64,000 nt of DNA from Bradyrhizobium huanghuaihaiense (lineage in GTDB: Bacteria > Pseudomonadota > Alphaproteobacteria > Rhizobiales > Xanthobacteraceae), in contig NZ_VLLA01000002.1 in assembly GCF_007830635.1 (NCBI RefSeq), positions 1 to 64,000 of the forward strand. Reading direction: 5' to 3'. Positions 1 to 8,418 of this stretch are shown piece by piece. Under the pieces are notes generated by a model. The model ran no database searches and was not told where the DNA came from. It saw only the letters and a list, made by a program, of their open reading frames with translations. Made by a program: the position numbers and the translations under genes. How positions within the stretch are numbered: position 1 is the stretch's first letter; the number at the start of each line of letters is the position of its first letter.

Positions 1-281
1 TTCTTCGGTCCTTTGCTATAAGGGCGGACATATTTGGCCGGCATCAACCTGGCATCGTGACCTAGCGATGCGAGTTTGCGGCTCAAATGATGTGCGCCGA
101 CGCAGGCTTCCATGCCGATCAGGCAAGGCTGCATATTGGCGAGCCGCGCCTCCACCTGGCCACGCGACCACTTTTGCCGCAGCACGATGGCGCCGCGCGT
201 ATCGTGGCCCACGACGTGGAACGAGTTTTTGCCGATATCGATGCCGATCACGGCGATCGCAGTACTGGGTGTCTGGGACAT
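1..281 (-). CDS. IS110-family transposase, N-terminal part (cut by window edge)
   Basis: The frame starts at an ATG at 281 and runs off the left edge, giving about 93 residues. It begins MSQTPSTAIAVIGIDIGKN, the RNase H-like start of IS110/IS1111 (DEDD) transposases. Asp15 of GIDIGK fits the first catalytic acid, and the later GMEAC segment is typical of the family. IS110 enzymes move circular intermediates and usually leave no target duplication. The remaining catalytic residues and the C-terminal Tnp20 domain lie outside the window, so it cannot be said whether the copy is intact. The family call is solid; the exact IS is not identified. Confidence 0.85.
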   Translation of the reverse strand, partial: MSQTPSTAIAVIGIDIGKNSFHVVGHDTRGAIVLRQKWSRGQVEARLANMQPCLIGMEACVGAHHLSRKLASLGHDARLMPAKYVRPYSKGPK

Positions 282-794
282 GGCGTGCTCCTTGTCTTGG
301 CGCCCCTGGCCAGCTTATCGCTGGCGGGGCAGGAGCACGGCCGGACCATCCCATTAGCCGAGATCGGCGAGCACAAGGTAGTGCGCTATTTGGTCGGTCC
401 TCCCGGTGGTCGAATGAGGACATCAGATGGTGGACGTCTGCGTTTGGGCCCATCGAAAAGCTTTCTTCAGAAATCGCTTGTGGGGGATCCGCACCCGCGC
501 ACGCAACAAGGCGGCGATGACGTCGTGTTCGATTTCTCCAAAAGGGTACGGCACGCCGTCACGTCGGATGACGTCGGGGACGCTCAGCGGCCATGGACCC
601 GTCCTAAAGTGCGCCCAGGAAGCACTGCCATTTCAAGAGTTTGACGCAGAATGCGCTGTACGACTGCGAGCACATGGTATTCAATCCCTGGACCTGTCTG
701 CCTGGGCGCGGGCCGCTCGGCAGCGTCAACTGGATGCGGCTCGCCGTCTATCTTGCCTCGCGGCAGGTACGGCGAAAAGTGAACTTGGTGGGTC
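282..794. other. Non-coding flank of the IS110-type element
   Basis: No reading frame here looks like a real gene; the open frames on both strands are low-complexity, Arg-rich shadows. The part just before the transposase start (about 282-450) is probably the upstream end of the insertion element, but IS110 elements lack clear terminal inverted repeats and no boundary can be fixed by eye. The rest is the leader of the cyclase-like gene at 795; no strong promoter is recognised. Confidence 0.4.
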
Positions 795-3700
795 ATGAGC
801 AGCGAGCCGAAGCCCGATCGTTTGGGCGGACTTCAGCGGACACAGGGGCCGCCGAATGTCGAGAATGAGGCTCCGCATGCCGAACGCCGCCAGCTCACCG
901 TGACATTTATCGATATCGTCGGTTCGACACCCCTGAGCGAGCGGATCGATCCCGAGGAGTTCTTCGCGATTATCAGAACTTACCGCGATATCTGCGACGA
1001 GCAGATTCGCCGCTACGGCGGTCATATCGCCAGAATGATTGGTGACGGGTTGCTCGCATTCTTTGGCGTCCCGCAAGCCCATGAAAATGATCCTGAGCGC
1101 GCGGTCCGCGCCTCTCTGGCGATTGCCGCGGCGATCAAGGAACACAAGTTTCTGCTGTCGGACGGCAGCTTCGTTCGCCTGGGCGTGCGCATCGGGGTCA
1201 ACACCGGGGTCGTCGTCGTCGGCAGCGTGCCCGGCGAGCCCCCCGATCGACGGGAAGTGTTCGGCAGTACGGCGCATGTCGCTGCCCGCCTGCAAGGACT
1301 CGCGAGTGAGAACGGTATCGTAGTCGGCTCGAGCACTTACGATCTGACCCGCAGAACCTTCAGCTATGCGCCGCTTGGCCGACAAGCTCTCAAGGGCGTG
1401 GAGGAGCCGGTCGAGGCTTGGCGTGCAGAGGCGCTTGGGTCAAACGAAAGCAGGTTCGACCGCGCGCGGAGGTCGCCTCTTGCCCCGATGATAAACCGAA
1501 CCAGCGAAAGTGCGTTACTTGCCGAGATGTGGCAGCAGACTCTCGCCGGCTCGGGGCAAGTTGGCGTCATTTCCGGCGAGCCCGGCATCGGCAAGTCACG
1601 TTTGATCCGCCAGTTCCGCAGTTCGCTCGGTGCGTCTCCGCGTGATGTTCTGTCGCTGCAATGTTCGCCGTTCCACATCAACACGCCGCTTGCCCCGGAA
1701 ATCGAGCGCCTCATACGCGCGACCGGCATCCACGAGACCGACAACGCGGAACTCGCGCTGGCAAAACTGCAATCGCTGTTGGCGAGCACCGTCACCGATC
1801 TCAAGCAGGCGCTTCGTTACTACGGGGCGGTGCTATCGATCCCCGCATGCGCGGGATACGAGCCCGCGGATTTCGGATCTCCCCTGGAGCGCGAGCGAGC
1901 GTTTCAGGTGTTCGTCGACGCTCTTGTCGCCGCCTCGCGCAAGCAGCCGATCCTCGGGATCGTCGAGGACGTCCAGTGGATGGACCCGACCACCATCGAA
2001 CTGCTGGTACGCGTGATGGCTCGCTGTCCTGGCGAGCGGATCATGGTCCTGATCACGCATCGCGATGATTACAAGGCCGACTGGTTGTCAAGCACGGCAA
2101 TTAGACGGGTCCCCCTCCGGAAGCTAGCAGCGCATGAATGCGAGCAGATGGTCGCAGCCGTCGCGGGCAGCGATTTCGTGCCGCGCCAGATTACCAGCCA
2201 GATCGTGGAAAGGACCGACGGCGTGCCACTCTTTGTCGAGGAGTTCACGCGGGCCGTCGTCGATGCCGGTGCGGTCCCGCTGGCCGCCGAAAGCCCTGCG
2301 CCGAAGTTGCCGGAACCCCTGGTGCCGTCAAGTATTCACGATTCCCTGATGGAGCGCCTTGATCGTCTCGGTCCTGCCAAGCGCGTCGCCCAGATCGCCT
2401 CCGTTTTCGGAAGGCGTTTCGACTATGAAGGCATTTTCAACGTGTTTCCGGATAAGAGCCAAACGCTGCCACAGGCGTTGCGAGCTCTCGAGAGAGCGGG
2501 GATCGTGTATCGCAGCAAGGAACCTCAAGGCGAGGTCTTCACGTTCAAACATGCGATGATACAGGAAGTCGCCTACTCCTCGTTGCTCATGGAGGAAAGG
2601 CGTGAACTCCATGCGCGCGTGGCATCGTGGCTGCTCCAAGAAGCCTCCATTGAAGAAAGCGGCCAGCCGGCGGTATTAGGCTATCATTATGCGCGCGCAG
2701 GCAACGTTCCGGAGGCGATCGAGGCCTGGCTCCAGGCTGGCAAATCCGCGCTGCGCAGATCTGCCACCAAGGAAGCCGTGGCTCACCTTCGCGAAGGCCT
2801 CTCGCTGATATCCAAGATGCCGGCGTCGCCACGGCGCTTCGAGGCTGAAATCGGACTGCAATCCAATCTGGCGATGGCGTACACGGCCAACGCCGGATGG
2901 TCCGACCCGAACGTCTATGGCCCCTACAGTCGTGCACTCGAGCTTTGCGCGAGCCATGGCACCATTCGCGAGAAGGCGACGGTGCTGTGGGGAAGTACCA
3001 TAGCCAAGCTGGTCAACTGCGAGCTCGCCAAGGGCCTCGAACACGCGGAAAATTTCGTCCGGCGGGCAGAAGAGTGGCGCAACGACGAGGCCGCCCTCAT
3101 GGCCTACACCGCCGCCGTGATCGCCAATTTCTTCCTCGGTCGTTTGCAGCAGGCGAGTGAGCTCGCGGCTCTGGTCAGCGCTCGCTACAATCCGCGCGAG
3201 CACGGCAAGCTGGTCCAGATCTATCAGCATGATCCATTGATTGTATCGCTCGTCTATTCCGGACACATTGAATGGCTGTTGGGCCGGCCCGGCCGGGCCA
3301 GAGAGTGCTGCGTGACGGCGCGGCAGCTTGCGAACGAGATCGGACATCCGTTCATGGTGGCTTTTGCCTCCATTCTCGGCGTCGCCGATCACTGGTATGA
3401 GGGTGACCTTGCGGAGAACCTTGCCAGCGTGAAGCGTGGTCTGAAGGTCGCTGACGAGTATGGCTATCCGATGTACCGGGTCATCGGTCCATTGTGGGCA
3501 ACCGCAGCGTTGGCGGCACGAGGCCCCGCGCCGGACGTGCTCGAGCAGCTATGCGGCCTGCTTGATAAGCTGCCCGCCGAGAGCCGGTGCATCCAGATGC
3601 CGCTCTATCGAATTCTGCTTGCCACGGAATTCGGACGGATCGGGCAGATGGGCAGGGCTCGAAACTTCGCTGCCTCGGCTGAGGCCCTGGTGAAGCAAAC

Positions 3701-4010
3701 CGGCGAGCGCTGGGCTGCTCCCGAGATTTACCGGATCCACGGCTCGCTGCTGTGTCGCGATCCATCGCGGGACGACCGGGCCGCCATGCGCTTGTTCAAG
3801 CGCTCGCTTGCCTCTGCCAGGAAGCTCGGGGCGGTCGGTTGGGAATTGCGCACGGCGATCAGCATCGCGCGCCTGGTCAGCGCAGGCGAGAGCGCATCCG
3901 GACGCACTGAGGCACGAGACCTGCTAATATCGACCCGGGCGAAATTCGCATCCGCGGAAACTTCCCGCGATCTGCGCGAGGCCGATGATCTGGTGAGAGT
4001 GTTGAACTAG
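795..4010 (+). CDS. Class III nucleotide cyclase-like / AAA ATPase / TPR protein
   Basis: 1071 residues. Residues 33-215 form a class III adenylate/guanylate cyclase homology domain: FIDIVGST with metal-type Asp40, then MIGDGLLAFFG with Asp84. An ATPase module follows with P-loop GEPGIGKSR at about 261-269 and a probable Walker B (LGIVEDVQWMD, about 385-397). The C-terminal half is helical repeats of TPR type. The layout is that of large stand-alone cyclase-ATPase-TPR signalling proteins common in Bradyrhizobium; ligand and output are unknown. Two positions usually important for catalysis are changed: the base-selecting Lys before GDG is Arg80, and the Asn of NxAAR is His161 (AHVAARLQ). Activity as a cyclase is therefore doubtful. 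No membrane segment is seen. The ATG at 795 lacks a strong ribosome site. Confidence 0.85.
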   Translation: MSSEPKPDRLGGLQRTQGPPNVENEAPHAERRQLTVTFIDIVGSTPLSERIDPEEFFAIIRTYRDICDEQIRRYGGHIARMIGDGLLAFFGVPQAHENDPERAVRASLAIAAAIKEHKFLLSDGSFVRLGVRIGVNTGVVVVGSVPGEPPDRREVFGSTAHVAARLQGLASENGIVVGSSTYDLTRRTFSYAPLGRQALKGVEEPVEAWRAEALGSNESRFDRARRSPLAPMINRTSESALLAEMWQQTLAGSGQVGVISGEPGIGKSRLIRQFRSSLGASPRDVLSLQCSPFHINTPLAPEIERLIRATGIHETDNAELALAKLQSLLASTVTDLKQALRYYGAVLSIPACAGYEPADFGSPLERERAFQVFVDALVAASRKQPILGIVEDVQWMDPTTIELLVRVMARCPGERIMVLITHRDDYKADWLSSTAIRRVPLRKLAAHECEQMVAAVAGSDFVPRQITSQIVERTDGVPLFVEEFTRAVVDAGAVPLAAESPAPKLPEPLVPSSIHDSLMERLDRLGPAKRVAQIASVFGRRFDYEGIFNVFPDKSQTLPQALRALERAGIVYRSKEPQGEVFTFKHAMIQEVAYSSLLMEERRELHARVASWLLQEASIEESGQPAVLGYHYARAGNVPEAIEAWLQAGKSALRRSATKEAVAHLREGLSLISKMPASPRRFEAEIGLQSNLAMAYTANAGWSDPNVYGPYSRALELCASHGTIREKATVLWGSTIAKLVNCELAKGLEHAENFVRRAEEWRNDEAALMAYTAAVIANFFLGRLQQASELAALVSARYNPREHGKLVQIYQHDPLIVSLVYSGHIEWLLGRPGRARECCVTARQLANEIGHPFMVAFASILGVADHWYEGDLAENLASVKRGLKVADEYGYPMYRVIGPLWATAALAARGPAPDVLEQLCGLLDKLPAESRCIQMPLYRILLATEFGRIGQMGRARNFAASAEALVKQTGERWAAPEIYRIHGSLLCRDPSRDDRAAMRLFKRSLASARKLGAVGWELRTAISIARLVSAGESASGRTEARDLLISTRAKFASAETSRDLREADDLVRVLN

Positions 4011-4435
4011 TGTTGGCGCCTGAGATCGGACCGTTGGAGCCGGTGATGCGCAGAGCCTGGAGGCCAAGATTCAGCCAATCGCAGGACATAGCCTCGAACT
4101 TGGCGCCGACGCACAAAGTTAGTCGATGAAGCGCCGCGCAATTCGAATCGAATTGCAAGGTTCGACTCCCGATGGTACTCGCGCGCACTGATAAAGTGAT
4201 CGGCTGAGTGCGTATCTTGTTGCGCTGCATGAGTCGGGATGTGGCCCTTGGCTGACTTCCGTTCCTCGCCTGGCACGGTCCGCTTCAGAGAGCTGAGCCG
4301 ACCATCGTCGTGGAGCTGCCGAGGGCAGCCTTTGACCCAAGCGGACCTTGCAGGGCCAGTTAAATTCGGTCGGCGATCGTCAGGCACTTGGCTTGCTGCC
4401 GATGAGGCATCCAGGGCCACGCCAATGTGTGCTCG
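4011..4435. other. Intergenic region, nothing recognised
   Basis: This lies between the cyclase-like gene and the small minus-strand gene ending at 4436. I see no convincing gene, RNA or repeat here. Open frames on both strands have no family resemblance and no ribosome sites. Confidence 0.4.
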
Positions 4436-4600
4436 TTAGTCTTCCGATTTGATCGAGGCACTGCTCTTGCGCAACGCCTCTAGTGCGATGCGGGTGTGGT
4501 GGACAGCTTCTTGGCTGCCGGCCTTTTCGAGCGCTTCGAGAGCCCAGATCAAATACTGCATCGCGGTTTCGGCGTCAGCATTCGGGTTCGTGGTGGTCAT
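4436..4600 (-). CDS. Small hypothetical protein (54 aa)
   Basis: The frame remains open further upstream, but the sensible start is the ATG at 4600, giving MTTTNPNADAETAM and a 54-residue product. The core (YLIWALEALEKAGSQ then HHTRIALEALRK) is two amphipathic helices and resembles small uncharacterised Bradyrhizobium proteins of about this size. It is acidic at the N-terminus, has no signal peptide and is probably cytosolic. No function can be assigned. It is monocistronic. The upstream part of the open frame is rich in Cys and Arg and looks non-coding, which is why the shorter start is preferred. Confidence 0.55.
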   Translation of the reverse strand: MTTTNPNADAETAMQYLIWALEALEKAGSQEAVHHTRIALEALRKSSASIKSED

Positions 4601-4950
4601 GCAACCAGTTCGTAGCGCATTCCATTCTGTTCGTCCCCGGCATCCGCGCATGGACAGCATGCAACTGCGATCGGCCGATGAGTGCAAAAGTGAACAGTCC
4701 TTGGATTGTGGAAGCAAGCAGCCGGTCAGTGGCCCGAGGCTGCCTCTCGGCGCTCGTCCATGCGTCGGGTGTCGGGTGTAGACGGGAAGCGGCTTGCAGG
4801 GATCTCGGGAAATTCACCGCGAACTCTAAGGGTATGATCGGATCATCATTCGGAGCGCTGAAGTTATAGTCGACCCTGGTCTTGGCGCCTTTCCAACTCA
4901 AGTGGAGCACGGGTGAGCACTCACCCAACGAGTAATACAGGAGGACTCCG
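4601..4950. other. Intergenic region between divergent small genes
   Basis: This holds the leaders of the minus-strand gene starting at 4600 and the plus-strand gene starting at 4951. The only clear element is the ribosome site ACAGGAGGA just before 4951. No repeat, RNA gene or further CDS is recognised. Confidence 0.4.
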
Positions 4951-5184
4951 ATGCGCCGTATTCTGTTTGCTGCGGTTTCCGCCATTTTGATCTTGGTCAC
5001 GGTCGGATCGCTCTCGCCCGCAGTCGCAGATCGCTACTGCCTGCAAGGCCGCCGCTGGGGCCATCCCGGCAACTGCCAGTTCGAGACTCTCCAGCAGTGC
5101 AGGGCAGCTGCCGCCGGCACCCATGCGTCCTGCGGGATCAATCCGCGCTATGCATTCGGACGCTCGCGGCAGGGCAGACAGTAA
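4951..5184 (+). CDS. DUF3551-type small exported protein
   Basis: 77 residues with a clear Sec signal peptide (MRRILFAAVSAILILV..., probable cleavage after AVA at about 26). The mature part RYCLQGRRWGHPGNCQF, then TLQQCRAAAAGTHASCG, has four cysteines spaced as in DUF3551 proteins, which are numerous in Bradyrhizobium and likely form two disulfides in the periplasm. Function is unknown. A strong ribosome site (ACAGGAGGACTCCG) precedes the ATG. It stands alone, followed by a palindromic repeat. Confidence 0.8.
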   Translation: MRRILFAAVSAILILVTVGSLSPAVADRYCLQGRRWGHPGNCQFETLQQCRAAAAGTHASCGINPRYAFGRSRQGRQ

Positions 5185-5341
5185 TCGAGCGCCGCGCGGG
5201 CTCGTGGTCCTTGGTGGACTTGCGTCAGTTTCGGCGGAGGTACTTCTCTTGCGCGAAAGTCGCGCAGGCGGTGCAGCGATGCGCTGCCCCTGTGATCGAC
5301 GAAGGGCGTGATGTCGCCTGTTGGCCCAGAGCAGGCAAGCT

Positions 5342-5426
5342 CGTAGGATGGGTAGAGCACTTGCGAAACCATCAGCTCCATGTCGGATGCTGCGGATGGG
5401 TTTCGCTGCGCTCTACCCATCCTACG
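5342..5426. repeat. Palindromic intergenic repeat, GATGGGTAGAGC family (copy 1)
   Basis: Perfect 17-base arms, CGTAGGATGGGTAGAGC at 5342-5358 and its complement at 5410-5426, with inner GAAACC and GATGGGTTTCGC segments that also pair. Copy 2 is at 6248-6326 and a decayed copy at 12558-12636. The rest of the 5185-5526 gap shows nothing else. Confidence 0.85.
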
Positions 5427-5526
5427 GGCCTGCTCCCCGGTAACCACTGGCGGCTTACATTCCGCGGATCACGCGTCGTCGAATACGCCATCCGCATCTG
5501 CAAAATCGGTCTCGCAGAAACGAGCC

Positions 5527-5934
5527 TTAAGCTTTTAGATCCGTGATCCTCATAATTGCGACCACGTTTCCGTCATTGTACGCCTGCTCTTTCGTGTCCT
5601 TGTTGCAGGTCCAGACAAAGTTCTTCTTGCCCGTAAAGACCTTTCCTTCCTGATCGAGCCGAAGCTCCCCTTCGGTGATGTGGCAAACCATGGCATTCAT
5701 CATCGGGGGGCCCATGGTCTTCGACCCCGGCTGCATGATGACGTCGCGCATCGAGACGGTCTTGAAACCGGGGATGAGGGACGGTGTCTCGCCCTCGTAT
5801 TCGCGCACCACCACTCCTGGCCACGGCGTCGTATCCTTGTAGCCCGCAGTTTGAGCGGAGGCGGGCTTCATCACGGCTGCGGCAGCCGCTGCCAACCCGA
5901 TTCCCAATGCAGACCTTCGATTGATCTTGCTCAT
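5527..5934 (-). CDS. Tat-exported cupin-like protein
   Basis: 135 residues beginning MSKINRRSALGIGLAAAAAA, a twin-arginine signal followed by an Ala-rich hydrophobic stretch and a cleavage-type ASAQT site at about 26-30. The mature part has the beta-rich pattern of a small single-domain cupin (VVVREYEGETPSLIPGFK, then HITEGELRL, then KNFVWTCNK). The classic metal-binding HxH cluster is not evident, so enzymatic activity is uncertain. It is probably periplasmic and folded before export, consistent with Tat use. It is monocistronic, with a weak AGGAGAAAG ribosome site before the ATG. A sorbosone- or quercetinase-like label would be speculative. Confidence 0.65.
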   Translation of the reverse strand: MSKINRRSALGIGLAAAAAAVMKPASAQTAGYKDTTPWPGVVVREYEGETPSLIPGFKTVSMRDVIMQPGSKTMGPPMMNAMVCHITEGELRLDQEGKVFTGKKNFVWTCNKDTKEQAYNDGNVVAIMRITDLKA

Positions 5935-6247
5935 CGCTTTCTCCTGAAGTTACTGCAACGCCGCCGCAAAAGCGGCTCACGCATTCGTGGACTGTGAATG
6001 GTCATGCGAGACCGAAAAGGGGCGGTCTCTCAAGGATGCGTACCTGCCGACAGCATTAGCTCTGCTCGTTCGTCCCGAACGGCGACTTCGGCACATCCCG
6101 CTTCAACGGCGACTGCATTCTACGCCACCTGAGATGCTTGAGAAACAGGAGGTTTCGTCTAAAGACCAGATTGGCATACCGTCAAGGGCGGAGGACTGCG
6201 GCTCCAGGGAATGCCCGGAGTTGGGCTGAGCTGAACAGCGCAGAGCC

Positions 6248-6326
6248 CGTTGGATGGGTAGAGCCCTTGCGAAACGATTTACGTCGGCCGTATCGATGGG
6301 TTTCGCTGCGCTCTACCCATCCTACG
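6248..6326. repeat. Palindromic intergenic repeat, GATGGGTAGAGC family (copy 2)
   Basis: Arms 6248-6264 and 6310-6326 differ at one position; the interior shares TATCGATGGGTTTCGCTGCG with the decayed copy near 12602. Between 5935 and 6437 nothing else is seen apart from this repeat and the promoter at 6380. Confidence 0.85.
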
Positions 6327-6379
6327 CGCGCTGAGGTTTGCGGCGAGCCAAGCGCCAATTTGGCGCCCCTTCCCAGCCT

Positions 6380-6404
6380 GGAACTTTGCCGATGCTTTGT
6401 CGTT
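6380..6404 (+). promoter_or_regulatory. Predicted EcfG (general stress sigma) promoter
   Basis: GGAAC at 6380-6384, a 16-base spacer, then CGTT at 6401-6404. This exactly matches the alphaproteobacterial EcfG consensus. The -10 element lies 33 bases before the ATG at 6438, a normal leader length. Experimental activity is not known. Confidence 0.65.
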
Positions 6405-6437
6405 CCCGGTGAGCGGGCGCAAATGTAGGCGGAAGCC

Positions 6438-6782
6438 ATGAAATGGATGCTTGTGGTCCTGGTTGGCGGCGTCTCGCCCGTCAATACCGATCTGGTGTTC
6501 GACAAGTTCAGCGAATGCCTCGCCGCTGAGGAACAGATGCAGCAGCACTACGCCGATGCGTTCGACGCGTGGGATCGTATGGCTGCGACCAGAATTGACC
6601 GGCGCAGGGACTACAAGAAAGCGCGCGAGATTGAGGCCAAACGGCTGTTGGGCAACGTGGGGACGTGTGTCCCGCATGGTGGCGGTGAGCAGCAGCCCGT
6701 TACCTCGCAGCAGCAGCCTCCCGCCACACCATCGCAACAGCCTGCTACGCCATCCCCCTCGCAGCCGGTGCCGCGAACTTAG
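6438..6782 (+). CDS. Hypothetical protein with Pro/Gln-rich tail (114 aa)
   Basis: MKWMLVVLVGGVSPVNTDLVF gives a short hydrophobic N-terminus that could be a signal peptide or anchor. A helical segment follows (FSECLAAEEQMQQHYADAFDAWD) with a Cys, then a second Cys in GTCVPHGG. The last 30 residues are low-complexity PATPSQQP-type repeats, as in exported or envelope proteins. A conserved pattern of two Cys around a helix is common in small Bradyrhizobium periplasmic proteins, but no family is recognised. A perfect EcfG-type promoter lies just upstream, so stress induction is likely. Its end converges with the minus-strand oxidoreductase at 6862. Confidence 0.6.
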   Translation: MKWMLVVLVGGVSPVNTDLVFDKFSECLAAEEQMQQHYADAFDAWDRMAATRIDRRRDYKKAREIEAKRLLGNVGTCVPHGGGEQQPVTSQQQPPATPSQQPATPSPSQPVPRT

Positions 6783-6861
6783 CAGCAGTGATGGACTGAC
6801 ACCTCGGACGCCAGACGTCGAAGGTCTCATCGTACTACTTATCGCCAGCCGGCGCGCCGCG

Positions 6862-7905
6862 TCAGGCGGCGCGCTGGTTGCGTCGCGAGGGGAGATCCGG
6901 GCACAGCACGAGCTTGCCCTCGAGACCGCCAGCCTCGAGGCGGCGGTGAGCATCGGCCACCTCCTCGAAGGAGATCCGCCCGGCGATGCGCGGCCGGATG
7001 GCACCACTTGCCAGAAGCTCGAACAGTTGCTCCAGGTCCTCCTTGAACCAGGCGGGATGTCGCGCCCGCATGGCATTGACCGAGTAAAAGCGGGCTCGCT
7101 TGCCGCCGGGCAACAATCTCCACAAGTACAGGCGCGCGATCTCCATCACGATAGGAAGCATTCGACGCTGTGCCTGCACGCTCGCAGAGAAGCCGATGGC
7201 GCACAGCAGGCCACCTGGCTTGAGCGCTGCGTATGAGCGGCGATAGCCGTCTTCGCCGACGCCGTCGACGATGACGTCGAACCCGCCCGGCAGAATCCGC
7301 GTGAAGTCCTCGTGCTGGTAGTCGATCGGCGCTGCCCCCAGGTTTTGGACGAGCGCCATGTGCTCGCTGCGGACAGTGCCCCACAGCTCGAGGCCGGCCA
7401 GTCTCCCGAGCACGAGCAGCGCCTGGCCGACCGCGCCGGCGGCTCCGTGAACGAGAACGCGCTGGCCCTGCTGGACCTTGGCCGCGCGGTGCAGAAGCTG
7501 GTAAGCGGTCGTCCAGCTCAAGATCAGCGCGGCCGCTTCAGCGGCGTCCACGCCCACCGGCACGCGGGTCAAGTCGTTCGCGCGAAGCGTGCGATACTCG
7601 GCGTTCGACCCGACCACCGTCATGTCGGCCACGCGGTCGCCGATCTGAAAGTCGTGCACGCCTTCGCCGAGCTGATCGATGACGCCTACTACGTCGTAGC
7701 CCATCACGAACGGCGGCCGGAGGCGCATCGTTTGCGGGTAGAGATGCCGCCTGATCAACACCTCGGTGTAGTTGAGGCTCGACGCGAGGACGCGAACGCG
7801 CACCTCGCCGCGGCCAGCGGTCGGCAGGCGAGCGTCGACGATCTCCAGTGCCTCGGGATCACCGAAGCGGCTGACCTGAACAACCCGATTGCGCTGCTCC
7901 ATCAT
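6862..7905 (-). CDS. MDR-family NAD(P)H:quinone reductase-like oxidoreductase
   Basis: About 347 residues from the ATG at 7905, chosen because GTGGAGATCGCCC places a GGAG ribosome site at the right distance. It is a medium-chain dehydrogenase/reductase: GroES-like N-terminus (VQVSRFGDPEALEI, then SSLNYTEVLIRRHLYP), GYDVVGVI, and the Rossmann motif HGAAGAVGQALL. The zinc-binding Cys and His residues of alcohol dehydrogenases are absent, placing it with quinone oxidoreductase/zeta-crystallin types that reduce quinones or enals with NADPH. The physiological substrate is unknown. It is divergent from the gene at 8083; a perfect FixK/FNR box and a 27-base palindrome lie between, so low-oxygen control is plausible. 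Confidence 0.85.
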   Translation of the reverse strand: MMEQRNRVVQVSRFGDPEALEIVDARLPTAGRGEVRVRVLASSLNYTEVLIRRHLYPQTMRLRPPFVMGYDVVGVIDQLGEGVHDFQIGDRVADMTVVGSNAEYRTLRANDLTRVPVGVDAAEAAALILSWTTAYQLLHRAAKVQQGQRVLVHGAAGAVGQALLVLGRLAGLELWGTVRSEHMALVQNLGAAPIDYQHEDFTRILPGGFDVIVDGVGEDGYRRSYAALKPGGLLCAIGFSASVQAQRRMLPIVMEIARLYLWRLLPGGKRARFYSVNAMRARHPAWFKEDLEQLFELLASGAIRPRIAGRISFEEVADAHRRLEAGGLEGKLVLCPDLPSRRNQRAA

Positions 7906-7975
7906 GGGCGATCTCCACGCAATACCGTCATTCAGCGCAAGGGCGGCAGACTGCCGTCCGGCTCGAAAAATTGAA

Positions 7976-7989
7976 TTGATCCAGATCAA
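7976..7989. promoter_or_regulatory. FixK/FNR box between divergent genes
   Basis: TTGATCCAGATCAA is a perfect TTGA-N6-TCAA dyad of the same class as the boxes before fixN and fixG here. It lies 71 bases before the oxidoreductase start (7905) and 94 bases before the barrel-protein start (8083), so it could activate either direction. Confidence 0.65.
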
Positions 7990-8022
7990 GCTTGAGCGTG
8001 CACCGCTTGGAATTCTCCTCGT

Positions 8023-8049
8023 GCCAAATGACCAGCCGGGTCATTTGGC
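8023..8049. promoter_or_regulatory. Perfect 11-base inverted repeat, possible operator
   Basis: GCCAAATGACC, a 5-base gap AGCCG, then GGTCATTTGGC. It lies 34 bases before the gene at 8083. It could be an operator for a dimeric repressor, or a leader hairpin, since T-rich sequence follows (8060-8068). Its position right before an ATG favours regulation over plain termination. Confidence 0.5.
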
Positions 8050-8082
8050 GCCATCATTCATATTTTTTTATTGGAGGAGAAA

Positions 8083-8394
8083 ATGCCTGCAGTCATTATG
8101 CAGTTCGTTTCGCATCCAAGACCCGGTAGCGATCTTGCGACCGTCCTACAGCTGGCAAAAGAGGGTGCGACACTCTGGAAGAAACACGGGGCCGATGTCA
8201 GCTATTGGTCGGTGATCGGCGGCGAGGTCGGAAACTATGCCTTCGTTGCTCGCTTCGATAGCGTGGAAGCTTATGGTCGTACCTTGGCGTCGCTGGGCGC
8301 CGATCCGGCTTTCGTTGAATTTCAAGCCAAGCGGCTGAAGGCCGGGCAATCGGATTGGGTGCGCTCCAACGTGGCCATCCAGGTTGATCTCTGA
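8083..8394 (+). CDS. Small dimeric alpha/beta-barrel-like protein
   Basis: 103 residues from the ATG at 8083; TTGGAGGAGAAA is an excellent ribosome site at that ATG. The pattern MPAVIMQFVSHPRPGSD, a long helix (ATVLQLAKEGATLWKKHGAD), then a strand (VSYWSVIGGEVGNYAFVARFD) and a second helix ending in a third strand matches ferredoxin-like dimeric barrels (ABM/NIPSNAP/EthD type). No catalytic residue is obvious. It is cytosolic. Gene position opposite a quinone-reductase-like enzyme, with a shared FixK box and palindrome, hints at a joint redox or small-molecule role; that is inference. A hairpin follows its stop. Confidence 0.65.
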   Translation: MPAVIMQFVSHPRPGSDLATVLQLAKEGATLWKKHGADVSYWSVIGGEVGNYAFVARFDSVEAYGRTLASLGADPAFVEFQAKRLKAGQSDWVRSNVAIQVDL

Positions 8395-8418
8395 CGGAGC
8401 GCCTTCTCTCCCGCGTGC

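Noticed and set aside
584..796. A 70-codon minus-strand frame before the cyclase-like gene
   Set aside because: No ribosome site or family likeness; could be a transposon remnant but this cannot be supported.
1..4010. Reading the IS110 edge and the cyclase-like gene as a defence or cyclic-nucleotide immunity island
   Set aside because: No effector, nuclease or other defence gene is next to them; such cyclase-ATPase-TPR proteins are common housekeeping-type paralogues in this genus.
5921..5934. FixK-like TTGA-N6-TCAT match at the start of the Tat cupin gene
   Set aside because: It lies inside the coding sequence of the first codons, so it is probably chance.
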